Positions 26,380 to 34,663 are shown, counted from the stretch's first letter. The stretch: 64,000 nt of DNA from Mycolicibacterium sp. CBMA 226 (GCF_009729075.1 NZ_VTGY01000020.1:248001-312000), one strand, 5' to 3'. Notes: generated from the letters alone by a model not told the origin. Made by a program: numbers and translations.

Positions 26380-27810
26380 TCATACCTCCGCGGCCGGCCG
26401 CTTCCTGGTTACCGTGACCATCATCTTCGAGTAGCCCTTCACGAAGTTGGATTGGGTGTACTCGGGCTCCCCCACGACCTCGATGTCCTCGAACCGTGCG
26501 AGCAGCTCCTCCCACAGGATCTTGAGCTGCAACTCGGCGAGCCGGCTACCCATGCATCGGTGGATGCCGATACCGAAGGCCAGGTGATGGCGGGCGTTGT
26601 GGCGGCCGATGATGAAGTCGTCCGGATTCTCGAACTTGCGCTCGTCGCGGTTGGCCGAGGCGTACCACATGACGAGCTTGTCGCCCTTTCGGATGAACTG
26701 CCCGCCCAGAATGGTGTCCTGCTTGGCGATGCGGCGCATGTACGCCAGCGGTGTCTGCCAACGGATGATCTCGTGAACCGCCTTGGTGATGAGGCCCGGG
26801 TCTGCCTTGAGTCGGGCGAACTCGTCTGGGTTCTGGTTCAGGGCGAGCACACCGCCGGTCATCGAATTGCGGGTGGTGTCATTGCCACCCACGATCAGGA
26901 GAATGAGGTTGCCGAGGAACTCCATCGGACGATCGATCAAATCCTTGGTGTCCTCGGACGACTGCATGAGGGTGATGAGGTCGAAGCCCGGCTTCTCGCC
27001 GGCCGCCAACCGCGCCTTCTTGTCGTGCCAGAGGGCGCTGAAAGCCCGCGCCATATCGGCTGCGGCCGTGAACATCTCGTCCATATCGGCCTCGCCGCCG
27101 GTGGCCGAGGCGCTGCCGGCGACGGTGTCCGTCCAGTACACCAGCTTACGGCGCTGGTCATACGGGAAGTCGAGCAGGGTTGCCAGCATGCGTGAGGTCA
27201 GTTCGATCGAAACGGTGTCGACCCAGTCGAACTGCTCACCCTCCGGCAGCCCGTCGAGGACCTCCTGCACCCGGCTCCGGATGAGCTCTTCCATTTCCTG
27301 GAGGTTCTGGGGTGCCACCACGCCCTGCACCGCGGCGCGCTGCTGGTCGTGACGCGGCGGATCCATGGCGATGAACATCTCGACGTCCAGCCCCTCGGGC
27401 GTATTGCCGATGATGATCTGCGGCTCGGCGGAGAACCGTTCGTTGTCCTTGTCGACGGTGACGATGTCCTCGTACCGGGTGATCGACCAGAAGGGCCCGA
27501 ACGGGCTGTTCGGCTGGTAGTGCACCGGCGCTTCGTCGCGCAGCCGCTTGAAGTAGGACTGCCAGCGCCCCTGGCGGAACATGAACGGGTTGCTCACGTC
27601 GATCTCGGCCAGCGGTACATCCGCGGCATCGGGGATCGGGGTCTCGACAAAGACCGGCGACTTGTCACCGACCACCGACTTCTTCGTCTTCTGGTACAGG
27701 TGCATACCTTTGATCTGCAATGGCATCGGGATGGTCGACTGAGCCCGGTTGAGCACCGGTTCGAGGATCGCGTCCTGTGCCTTGGTGATTGCCTGATCGA
27801 GAATGTTCAC
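26380..27810 (-). CDS. CYP153-type cytochrome P450 (terminal alkane/fatty-acid hydroxylase)
   Basis: The 476-residue P450 has the heme-binding loop HLAFGIGIHRCMGSRLAELQ with Cys about 419, the oxygen-activating I-helix IVGGNDTTRNSM, and EIIRWQTPLAYMRRIAKQD around the ExxR helix. Details such as the long N-terminal part with NPFMFRQGRWQSYFKRLRDE, the TTRNSMTGG I-helix and a LKILWEELL helix after the heme loop point to CYP153, which hydroxylates the terminal carbon of alkanes or fatty acids. The GTG at 27810 follows GGAG at six bases. CYP153 needs ferredoxin and ferredoxin reductase; neither is next to it. An AraC regulator is divergent. Confidence 0.88.
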   Translation of the reverse strand: MNILDQAITKAQDAILEPVLNRAQSTIPMPLQIKGMHLYQKTKKSVVGDKSPVFVETPIPDAADVPLAEIDVSNPFMFRQGRWQSYFKRLRDEAPVHYQPNSPFGPFWSITRYEDIVTVDKDNERFSAEPQIIIGNTPEGLDVEMFIAMDPPRHDQQRAAVQGVVAPQNLQEMEELIRSRVQEVLDGLPEGEQFDWVDTVSIELTSRMLATLLDFPYDQRRKLVYWTDTVAGSASATGGEADMDEMFTAAADMARAFSALWHDKKARLAAGEKPGFDLITLMQSSEDTKDLIDRPMEFLGNLILLIVGGNDTTRNSMTGGVLALNQNPDEFARLKADPGLITKAVHEIIRWQTPLAYMRRIAKQDTILGGQFIRKGDKLVMWYASANRDERKFENPDDFIIGRHNARHHLAFGIGIHRCMGSRLAELQLKILWEELLARFEDIEVVGEPEYTQSNFVKGYSKMMVTVTRKRPAAEV

Positions 27811-27982
27811 GAGTTTCTCCGTCTGGTCAGATCTGGAATGCGGCTGTGGCAAATCGAGAATTAGCCGTTCTGAGTCATCACGCTACGAATCGAAAGCTGC
27901 AGCTGGGAGACCCTAAGTGGCCGAATACTTACTCGAAGTGGCAATGCGAGGGCAATGAATTCCATGAACCAAAGCGATCTCG

Positions 27983-29020
27983 GTGCGGCGGGTTACTAGA
28001 TTTGGCAACGTGGTTGACTGGGACATCCCGCGCACGCCCGCCAGCATCGGCGTGCTGCTCACCCTGGCCGGCGAGCGTGGTGTCAGCCCGGAAACCTGCC
28101 TGGCCGGCTCCCGCCTGACCGTTCGCGGTCTACAGCGCCCGAGCGCCGAGGTCACCGCGCGCCAGGAACTGACCGTCGTCACGAACCTGCTTGAGGCACT
28201 TGGCTATCCCGACGACCTCGGCGTCGAGGCGGGGCTCCGTTATCGCCTTGCCACGTACGGGATATTCGGATTCGCGTTGATCAGCAGCCCAACCTTGCGC
28301 AATGCGATCGACGTCGGCGTGCGCTACCTCGACCTCACATTCGCCTCGTCCAAGCTCAGCACGCGCGTGGTCGGCGACGAGTTCCAGTTCGTCCTGGAGG
28401 CACCAGGAACACCGGACCGCGTCCGGCGGTTCGACATCGACCGGTTGGCCACGGCCATCGCGGTGATCAAGCGCGAACTCTCGGCGGACCTGCCATCCTT
28501 CGGGGTTCATTTCACCCACTGCAGACCAGCCAGCATCGACCGGTACATCGCCGCCTTCGATACCGAGCCGGAGTTCGACGCACCGGAGAACTTGCTGACC
28601 CTTCCCATCGGGCTACTGGACCTCCCGCTGCCGCAGGCCAATGCCTACAACTCTGCTGCCACACAGGAGCAGTGCCGCAATCTGCTCGAAGAACGACGCA
28701 GCCGCACCGGGTTGTCAGGTCAGGTTCGTGACCTGTTGCTGGCGTCCCCGGCGCAGCCGCCGAATGCGCACGAGATCGCCCACACACTGCTCATGAGCCC
28801 ACGGACGCTGCGCCACCGCCTCGGCGCCGAGGGCACGTCGTACCGCGAACTGCTCGAAGAGATACGGCAGCGGTTGTCCGAAGAAATGCTGATCGGCGGC
28901 CGCCTGACAGTCGCCGAGACAGCCAGTCGACTTGGCTACATCGAGTTGTCGAGTTTCTCCCAGGCGTTCCGCCGGTGGCACGGGATGAGTCCGCGCGCGT
29001 TCCGCGCCTCGCGCACCTGA
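27983..29020 (+). CDS. AraC-family transcriptional regulator
   Basis: The 345-residue protein has the N-terminal ligand-binding domain common in AraC regulators of alkane and fatty-acid genes (TPASIGVLLTLAGERGVSPE, LGVEAGLRYRLATYGIFGFA, ALISSPTLRNAIDVGVRYLD), and a C-terminal double HTH: NAHEIAHTLLMSPRTLRHRL, and TVAETASRLGYIELSSFSQA followed by FRRWHGMSPRAFR. It is divergent from the CYP153 gene across 172 bases and is its likely activator. The start is uncertain: GTG at 27983 or GTG at 28010. Confidence 0.87.
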   Translation: MRRVTRFGNVVDWDIPRTPASIGVLLTLAGERGVSPETCLAGSRLTVRGLQRPSAEVTARQELTVVTNLLEALGYPDDLGVEAGLRYRLATYGIFGFALISSPTLRNAIDVGVRYLDLTFASSKLSTRVVGDEFQFVLEAPGTPDRVRRFDIDRLATAIAVIKRELSADLPSFGVHFTHCRPASIDRYIAAFDTEPEFDAPENLLTLPIGLLDLPLPQANAYNSAATQEQCRNLLEERRSRTGLSGQVRDLLLASPAQPPNAHEIAHTLLMSPRTLRHRLGAEGTSYRELLEEIRQRLSEEMLIGGRLTVAETASRLGYIELSSFSQAFRRWHGMSPRAFRASRT

Positions 29021-29048
29021 CCGCTGCGTCCCACCCGTCGAGCAACCG

Positions 29049-29477
29049 CTAGGAGCAATAGACTTGGCCGTTGAGAACGCAATTCGAGGGTGGCGTGTAC
29101 GTCCCGCTCAGTACGCCACGGATGCCGCCATTGGCGGAACCACCGGGCGGAATCACCCGATTCCAGGTCGCGGGGGTGATCACGTAGTGCGTGCCGTACT
29201 GGGTGAAGGCGCTATTCCACGCGTGCGAGACGGACTGCCCCATCGGCATGTCGAACTCGAGCTTCCAATCCGCCATCGGCACTGCGCCGTAGTTGGTGAT
29301 GACGAAGCGCGCGATGAAACCGTCCTGCCACGTATGTTGCACCACCAATCGGGCCCCGGCCGCAGCCGCGTGCGCCACCGGCGTGCCGGCAAGTCCGATG
29401 ATGACGGCCGCCAAAGCGGACACGACGACGTGAAGCGCTGTGCGCCAGCGCTTCACATGCGAGTCGAGTCCAGTCAT
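29049..29477 (-). CDS. Exported stand-alone carbohydrate-binding (CBM2-like) protein
   Basis: The 142-residue precursor has a signal peptide (KRWRTALHVVVSALAAVI, cleavage after VAHA near residue 40). The mature part is a single CBM2-type cellulose/chitin-binding module: VVQHTWQDGFIARFVITNYG, VPMADWKLEFDMP, ATWNRVIPPGGSANGGI, with exposed aromatic residues and two late cysteines. There is no catalytic domain. The layout resembles M. tuberculosis Rv1987, a secreted CBM2-type protein annotated as a possible chitinase. It could coat or bind environmental polysaccharide. The ATG at 29477 places the signal peptide correctly. Confidence 0.82.
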   Translation of the reverse strand: MTGLDSHVKRWRTALHVVVSALAAVIIGLAGTPVAHAAAAGARLVVQHTWQDGFIARFVITNYGAVPMADWKLEFDMPMGQSVSHAWNSAFTQYGTHYVITPATWNRVIPPGGSANGGIRGVLSGTYTPPSNCVLNGQVYCS

Positions 29478-29558
29478 CGGAACCAACACTAAGGCGCGTC
29501 GCGCGCTTTCCTCATTGCGCCGCGGGTGAGCTGCCGCACCTTTGTGCAATTGCAACCA

Positions 29559-29942
29559 TCACGACATCTGCCCGATGTCATCGGGCCAGTCCCGACGGCG
29601 TGATACCCGGACTGACACGACAAGAGCCACGAACGCCGTCACGGCGCCGGCCGCCGCGACGGGAACCGCCACCGTCCTGCGCACCGTCGACAGCGCGGCG
29701 CATTGGTCGGCGTAATCGCTCCTGACAAACATCGCACCTCTGCTCGCATGCTGTTCAGAGTTGAGCTGATCCTGCTCACGGGCCACCGTGTATTCCGGCC
29801 GCAGCCCGGTGCCGCAGGGAATCGGCGCGCCGCCGCGGTCGACCGACTCGAGCTCCAGTGGCAGGAACAGCGCCAGCACGGCACCCAGCACCGCCGACAT
29901 GCCCACCACCATCAACGACCGGATGATCACCTGTCTCCACAC
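29559..29942 (-). CDS. Small two-helix membrane protein of unknown function
   Basis: The 127-residue protein has hydrophobic helices at about residues 8-28 and 92-112. The polar loop between them has two cysteines (GAPIPCGTG and YADQCAALS), which could form a disulfide outside the membrane, and the C-terminus is basic. I do not recognise a function. It lies 81 bases upstream of the CBM2 gene on the same strand and might share its transcript. Confidence 0.6.
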   Translation of the reverse strand: MWRQVIIRSLMVVGMSAVLGAVLALFLPLELESVDRGGAPIPCGTGLRPEYTVAREQDQLNSEQHASRGAMFVRSDYADQCAALSTVRRTVAVPVAAAGAVTAFVALVVSVRVSRRRDWPDDIGQMS

Positions 29943-30023
29943 CTCCCCGCGTCCTCAGCGGCAGTGAACCGGTAATTACCCGTTGACGCGGTGGGCAATC
30001 CAAAATTATTTCGTGCCGCCTAC

Positions 30024-30050
30024 TTGCACTCGCCACCACAGAGTGCTAAA
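30024..30050. promoter_or_regulatory. CIRCE-type HrcA operator upstream of hsp20
   Basis: GCACTC and GAGTGC flank exactly nine bases, and the right arm continues as GAGTGCTAA, identical to the CIRCE right half. The left arm reads CTTGCACTC against the consensus TTAGCACTC. The site ends 83 bases before the hsp20 start. CIRCE is bound by the heat-shock repressor HrcA, so this small heat-shock gene is probably HrcA-controlled. Confidence 0.8.
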
Positions 30051-30133
30051 ACGAATCTATGCCAGCCGATATAGATAATAGGACTGGAAGCGCATAGATG
30101 GCTCAAGAGAAAGGACGCAAGGAGGTGGCCACG

Positions 30134-30622
30134 ATGCTGCTGCGTACTGACCCGTTCCGAGACCTGGATCGCTTCACCCAAGAGGTCCTTGGCACCGCGG
30201 CCCGGCCCGCGGCAATGCCGATGGACGCCTGGCGCGACGGTGATGAGTTCCATGTCGAGTTCGACCTCCCCGGCATCAATGCCGACTCGCTCGACCTCGA
30301 TATCGAGAACAACGTCGTGACCGTGCGTGCCGAACGCGCGCCCGTGGATTCGTCCCGCGAAATGCTGGCCGCCGAACGGCCGCGTGGCGTCTTCTCCCGG
30401 CAACTGGTGCTGGGCAACAACCTTGACACCGGCCGGATTACGGCGGACTACCGCGACGGGGTGCTTCGGCTCGTGATCCCGGTGGCCGAGAGAGCCAAGC
30501 CCCGCAAGATCACGGTGAGCAGGTCCGCCAACGCGAAGGCGATCAACGAAGGTCACGTGATCACCGAAGACGGCGCACCCGTCAACGACACGTCGACCAA
30601 GAAGGAGCCGGTGAACGCCTGA
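30134..30622 (+). CDS. hsp20: Hsp20 small heat-shock protein
   Basis: The 162-residue alpha-crystallin-type chaperone starts MLLRTDPFRDLDRFTQEVLG and contains the conserved core (AWRDGDEFHVEFDLPGI, then DLDIENNVVTVRAER, GVFSRQLVLGNNLDTG, ADYRDGVLRLVIPVAE), ending in a flexible tail. It holds unfolding proteins as oligomers in the cytoplasm. The ATG at 30134 follows AAGGAGG and is preferred over an in-frame ATG 36 bases upstream. A CIRCE operator precedes it and a strong hairpin terminator follows, so it is a single-gene stress unit. Confidence 0.92.
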   Translation: MLLRTDPFRDLDRFTQEVLGTAARPAAMPMDAWRDGDEFHVEFDLPGINADSLDLDIENNVVTVRAERAPVDSSREMLAAERPRGVFSRQLVLGNNLDTGRITADYRDGVLRLVIPVAERAKPRKITVSRSANAKAINEGHVITEDGAPVNDTSTKKEPVNA

Positions 30623-30638
30623 CCGGGGGCGGAGCGCT

Positions 30639-30672
30639 GGTGCCGGGTTGGGACATCGTCCAACCCGGCACC
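30639..30672 (+). terminator. Strong hairpin terminator after hsp20
   Basis: GGTGCCGGGTTGG pairs perfectly with CCAACCCGGCACC (13 bp) around an 8-base loop, starting 17 bases after the hsp20 stop. No T-run follows, as is usual in mycobacteria. Confidence 0.75.
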
Positions 30673-30752
30673 GGCACCCGGGCGACCGAATTCGCTGCCA
30701 CACATTCTTGAACGGTCGGTGCCATGCCGACAGCGCAAGGAGGTGAAAAGTG

Positions 30753-31061
30753 ATGCAGTACAGCACGATTGCGGCGCCGGCGGCGCCTGACACCATCGCG
30801 CCAGAAGAGCTGGCCCAATCTCTGGGGATGGACGACCCGGCGATGGTGATCTCGCTGATCGCCGAAGTCGACGCCATCTTCTGCGCCGCCGAAGCTCCCC
30901 GCTGTCAGCGACCGACGCCGCCAGCGATCGGGTGCGCTCTACTCGAGCCCCGGTGCGCTGGCCGGTCTTTGGAGTCGACAGGCCGGCGACCGCGACGCGG
31001 GCCGGCGCGACGCATGACTCCGGTCCAGCGCAGCCCTCCGGACGCCGGGACCGTGCCATGA
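30753..31061 (+). CDS. Hypothetical small protein with very strong ribosome binding site
   Basis: A 102-residue frame starts at ATG 30753 (or the GTG three bases before) directly behind AAGGAGGTGA, one of the strongest Shine-Dalgarno matches in the window. The first 50 residues look like a structured helical protein (EELAQSLGMDDPAMVISLIA, EVDAIFCAAEAPR); the second half is rich in Pro and Arg and may be disordered or may reflect a frame extending past the original stop. No family is recognised. It lies between the hsp20 terminator and the MPT63-like gene, so it needs its own promoter. The ribosome site makes it likely real. Confidence 0.5.
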   Translation: MQYSTIAAPAAPDTIAPEELAQSLGMDDPAMVISLIAEVDAIFCAAEAPRCQRPTPPAIGCALLEPRCAGRSLESTGRRPRRGPARRMTPVQRSPPDAGTVP

Positions 31062-31239
31062 CCTCTCGCCATCGCGAAGCCTGGGCCGTACACCACCAGG
31101 GCCACACTTGGGTGCCTTCTGCACACCTGCAGCGGCGCCAATGCCCAATCTCGGCAACGACATCCCCCGGTGGCCGGCCCGGTCTTCAGTTTCGTCATCG
31201 CCGTCTCGGGATACCCCTCCAGAAGGACCAAACGGTCGA

Positions 31240-31255
31240 CTCCTGGAAACAGGAG
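31240..31255 (+). promoter_or_regulatory. GNRA-loop hairpin in the leader of the MPT63-like gene
   Basis: CTCCTG-GAAA-CAGGAG is a perfect 6-bp stem closed by a GAAA tetraloop, ending six bases before the GGAGGGAG ribosome site of the gene starting at 31276. The CTCC arm could alternatively pair with that site. A leader stability or translation-control element is possible. Confidence 0.4.
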
Positions 31256-31275
31256 CATGACGGAGGGAGTTTGAC

Positions 31276-31731
31276 GTGGCGTTTTCGCACATCACATCGA
31301 AGACAATGGCAACCGCTGCCGGCCTCGCGGCGGCGGGGATACTGGCGGCGACGCCGGCGATCGCGGACCCGACAGCAGTGCTGCTCGGCCAGCGTGCGGA
31401 GATTCCGAGCCCGGGTGGCGCCATCGAGTACACCGTGATCAACCTGCAGCCCAGCGGCCACAACGACGGTATCTGGTACTCGGACGTGACGGCGCGAGCA
31501 GTGAGCGGATCTCCGACACCGAACATTTCCGACTTCAACGCGCGAGCTGTCAACAGCTCCACCTACGCGGACATGAAGGGCAACGAGGTGGACGGCCTGC
31601 CCAACCAGCCGATCACACCTGGGAGCTACACAACCGGTCGCATCTACTTCGACGTCCGCAACGGCACTGCGCCCGACAGCGTCGTCTACCGCGACGCCGG
31701 TGGCGCCGACAAGGTGGTCTGGAAGAGCTAG
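31276..31731 (+). CDS. MPT63-family exported protein
   Basis: The 151-residue precursor has a 30-residue signal peptide (TMATAAGLAAAGILAATPAIA). The mature part resembles the immunoglobulin-like secreted antigen MPT63: ADPTAVLLGQRAEIPS, VTARAVSGSPTPNISDFNAR, GSYTTGRIYFDVRNGTAPDS and a final DKVVWKS, matching the family's TPxxSxFNAR and TGKIYFDV stretches. Function of the family is unknown; it is secreted and immunogenic in pathogenic species. The GTG start follows GGAGGGAG, with a tetraloop hairpin just ahead. Confidence 0.85.
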   Translation: MAFSHITSKTMATAAGLAAAGILAATPAIADPTAVLLGQRAEIPSPGGAIEYTVINLQPSGHNDGIWYSDVTARAVSGSPTPNISDFNARAVNSSTYADMKGNEVDGLPNQPITPGSYTTGRIYFDVRNGTAPDSVVYRDAGGADKVVWKS

Positions 31732-31791
31732 CCGACTGCCATGGCGGATCTCCGCCAGCGCTGGAGACGACGCGGCCAATAGCGTCGATGC

Positions 31792-32976
31792 GTGACCACA
31801 ACTGCACAACCCGGTCCGGTAATGACCGGAGCCACAGTTCTTTTCATGTCGCTGGCCGCAGCCCTGGGTACGGCGACCATCTACCCGCTGCAGCCGGCCA
31901 TCGCCGATATCGCACGATCGCTGGAATCCGAACCGGCGGTTGTCGGTGTCGCTCTGGCCTGCGGGCCGGTCGGTTACCTGCTGGGTCTCGCGCTGCTCGT
32001 CCCATTGGTGGACAGGTTCTCGCCGCGGCGCGTCGTTGCACTGCAGTTCCTCGCCCTCGGCGGTGCGCTCGCACTGACCACCGTCGCCGACGCCGTGTGG
32101 CTGGTTGGCATGGGATTGCTGCTGACCGGAGCCTGTTCCTCTGTCGGTGCGGGTTTGAGTTCCGTCGTCGGACGACTCGCGCCGGAGGGCCGGCGGTCGA
32201 CCATTCTGGGTATCGTCACCGCCGGGATCTCCGCGGGGATCCTGGCCGGCCGGATCGCCGGTGGCTGGCTCACGGACGTGATCGGCTGGCACGCAATGCT
32301 TCTCACTGTTGCGGCGGCCACCGTCGCGGTCGCCGGCGGCTGCCTGTTGTTGCTGCCTGACACGACGGCGTCCGTCGATCAGGCCTACTTCGTCGGGTTG
32401 GTGTCGGTGCCCGGGCTGATCCTGCGACACCGGGTGCTGCGCCGCGGAGCCCTGCGCGGCGCCCTGTGGTTCTTCGCGTTCTGCGCGGTCTGGTCCGGAA
32501 TCGCCGTGGCGCTATCAGAAGCGCCATTCTTCTTGTCCGCCAGGCAGATCGGGCTGTACGCATTGGCGGGTATCGCCGGTATCTTCGCGACGCGCATTGC
32601 CGGCGGATACACCGACCGATACGGCTCCAGACCGGTGATCCTGGCCGGTCTCGCCGCCGCGGGCGCCGCATGCCCCGCACTCGCCTTCGGGCTGGACAGA
32701 CCGTGGGCGACGATGATCGCCCTGGCAGTGTTCGACGCCGGCCTGTTCGCCGCACAGGTGGCGAATCAGACCACGATCTTGGCGATCGACCCTTCGGCGC
32801 CCGCCCGATTCAACAGCGCATACATGCTCGTCTACTTCGTCGGCGGAAGTCTCGGGACGGCGCTCGGTGCGGCCGCGGTGACCTCGCTCGGTTGGCCGGG
32901 GACGATAGGCGCTTGTGGCGCAGCCCTTCTCGTCGCCGGGCTGCTCACCGGCGGTCGGTTGCGCCGCATGCCGTGA
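31792..32976 (+). CDS. MFS transporter, 12-helix
   Basis: The 394-residue transporter has about 12 hydrophobic segments, with motif-A-like loops LVDRFSPRRVVALQ after helix 2 and TDRYGSRPVILAGL after helix 8. It resembles small-molecule/drug exporters of the AraJ/YnfM type. Start is GTG at 31792, 60 bases after the MPT63-like gene. Its last 32 bases overlap the 3' end of the convergent tetR gene, whose product is a plausible regulator. Confidence 0.82.
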   Translation: MTTTAQPGPVMTGATVLFMSLAAALGTATIYPLQPAIADIARSLESEPAVVGVALACGPVGYLLGLALLVPLVDRFSPRRVVALQFLALGGALALTTVADAVWLVGMGLLLTGACSSVGAGLSSVVGRLAPEGRRSTILGIVTAGISAGILAGRIAGGWLTDVIGWHAMLLTVAAATVAVAGGCLLLLPDTTASVDQAYFVGLVSVPGLILRHRVLRRGALRGALWFFAFCAVWSGIAVALSEAPFFLSARQIGLYALAGIAGIFATRIAGGYTDRYGSRPVILAGLAAAGAACPALAFGLDRPWATMIALAVFDAGLFAAQVANQTTILAIDPSAPARFNSAYMLVYFVGGSLGTALGAAAVTSLGWPGTIGACGAALLVAGLLTGGRLRRMP

Positions 32977-33535
32977 GCGCCGCCCCGATGGTGGCGTCGA
33001 TCAGGATGTCGTCGATCGGCCCGATCGGCGGCAACGCCGCACGAAGAAGCAGCGGACCGGTCAGCAGATCGGAGATGACGCCCGGGTGCGCCGGCGGCGC
33101 GATCTCACCGCGGTCGGCCGCGCGGGAAAGCAGCGCGGCCACCGAGCGGCGACGCGGTTCCATGAATCGCGCGTAGAACACCGCGGCCAGTTGGTCGTCG
33201 TTCCTGAGGTCACTCAAGACGCCGGCCAACCCTGCCTGCACCATCGGCTCGGTGAAGAAGTCGCGCTGCAGTTCCTGTATCGCGAGCAAGTCGTCACGCA
33301 GGTTCCCGCTGTCGGCGGCCGGATCGAGCCCGAAACGGCTCACCAGCAGTGCGACCACCAACTCCCCCGGTGTCCTCGCCCGACGGTAGATGGCTGCCCG
33401 AGTGGTACCGGCCATCTTGGCGACCCGGTCGATGTTCACCGCGGAGTAGCCGTGCGAAAGCAACACCGCCTCAGTCGCATTCGCGATGGCGGTGTCCAAC
33501 TCTGTGTCGCGCGGGCGACCTCGAAGACCAGACAT
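32945..33535 (-). CDS. TetR-family transcriptional regulator
   Basis: The 196-residue regulator has an N-terminal HTH (LDTAIANATEAVLLSHGYSA, VNIDRVAKMAGTTRAAIYRR, residues about 12-52) and a helical effector domain with LLAIQELQRDFFTEPMVQAG. It is divergent from the saccharopine-dehydrogenase-like gene across 57 bases, so it probably controls that gene and the following hydrolase, and perhaps the convergent MFS gene. Its stop lies inside the MFS coding region. Confidence 0.85.
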   Translation of the reverse strand: MSGLRGRPRDTELDTAIANATEAVLLSHGYSAVNIDRVAKMAGTTRAAIYRRARTPGELVVALLVSRFGLDPAADSGNLRDDLLAIQELQRDFFTEPMVQAGLAGVLSDLRNDDQLAAVFYARFMEPRRRSVAALLSRAADRGEIAPPAHPGVISDLLTGPLLLRAALPPIGPIDDILIDATIGAALTACGATDRR

Positions 33536-33592
33536 GTGCTCGTCCGAACTTTAGCGTTGACCGATTAACGATGCAGACCGTACCGTAAATTA

Positions 33593-34663
33593 ATGCAAAC
33601 AATCTGGGTACTCGGCGCGACCGGCAAAGGCGGCCGCGCAATCGCTTCTGAACTGATCGGCACCACCACCGCCGATGTCGTGCTCGCCGGACGTGATCAC
33701 GACCGGCTCGCAGCTGCTGCAGCGTCGATCGGCGGCCGTAGCCGCACGCTGGTGGCTGCCGGGCCGACCGAGCTGGCCACACGCATCGCAGCCGAAAAGC
33801 CAACGGTCGTGGTGAACACCATCGGCCCGTTCGGCGAGACCACCGGACCGCTCGCGCGCGCCTGCCTGACTGCGGGCAGTCACTACGTGGACCTCGCGAA
33901 CGAGCTGCCACCGGTGCAGGAACTGCTGGGCTTGGACACCGAGGCCCGACGCGCGGGCGTCGCGCTTGTGACCGGCGCGGGCTTCGGCGTCCTGGCGACC
34001 GAAGCCCTCGTCCTCGAGCTGGCCGGCGGTCGGCCGGCCGCGGCACGTGCCACGGTGGCCGCGATGCCGACAGTGGACGGCCTGGGCTCGGCAGTGCTGG
34101 CCAGTGTCGTCGACGCCGTCGCCTATGGCGGCCGGCGTTACCGCAACGGGCAGCTGGAGCGGACCCGCTTGGGCGCCGACCACGCATGGATTCCCGTGCC
34201 GGACCTGCCCGCGATCCAAGCCATCGCCGTGCCCACCGGCGAACTGGAAGCGGCCCGCCGGGCCTCGGGCGCGGCCGATGTGCTGGCGTTCTCCAGTGAG
34301 GTGCCCAGCGGGCGTACCGTACGCGCCGCGCTCCCGGCACTGTCCGCACTGCTCTCGGCACGCCCCGTCCACACCGGGCTGCAGCGTCTGATCAGCCGTA
34401 CCAAGTTGACTCCCCCGGCGAAGTCCGGCGACGTCTCCTGGGCATATGCCCGACTGGACTGGGCCGACCGGACACATCGCGAAGCATGGCTACGGACCGG
34501 CGAGGGCTACAGCTTCACCGCGAAGGTCGCCGCGTTGACCGCCATGCGGTTGAGCGACGGACACGGCAGCCCAGGCGCAGCGACGCCGGGCGCCCTGTTC
34601 GGCCCCGATCTGGCCCGGGACGCGGGCGCTCAGATCATCGTTTCGGGCTCGGTGGCACCATGA
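33593..34663 (+). CDS. Saccharopine dehydrogenase-like NAD(P)-binding protein
   Basis: The 356-residue protein starts with a Rossmann motif IWVLGATGKGGRAIASEL and continues with VVVNTIGPFGETTGPLARAC and LTAGSHYVDLANELPP, the typical pattern of the saccharopine dehydrogenase NADP-binding family (including trans-acting enoyl-reductase-like proteins in mycobacteria). GFGVLATEALVLELAGG follows. The reaction is not known for this branch. The stop overlaps the next hydrolase start by four bases (ATGA), so both are co-translated under control of the divergent TetR. Confidence 0.82.
   Translation: MQTIWVLGATGKGGRAIASELIGTTTADVVLAGRDHDRLAAAAASIGGRSRTLVAAGPTELATRIAAEKPTVVVNTIGPFGETTGPLARACLTAGSHYVDLANELPPVQELLGLDTEARRAGVALVTGAGFGVLATEALVLELAGGRPAAARATVAAMPTVDGLGSAVLASVVDAVAYGGRRYRNGQLERTRLGADHAWIPVPDLPAIQAIAVPTGELEAARRASGAADVLAFSSEVPSGRTVRAALPALSALLSARPVHTGLQRLISRTKLTPPAKSGDVSWAYARLDWADRTHREAWLRTGEGYSFTAKVAALTAMRLSDGHGSPGAATPGALFGPDLARDAGAQIIVSGSVAP

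Noticed and set aside
31195..32430. 411-residue minus-strand frame across the MPT63-like and MFS genes
   Set aside because: It spans two genes with good family motifs on the plus strand, and its Gln/Arg-rich composition is typical of antisense frames.
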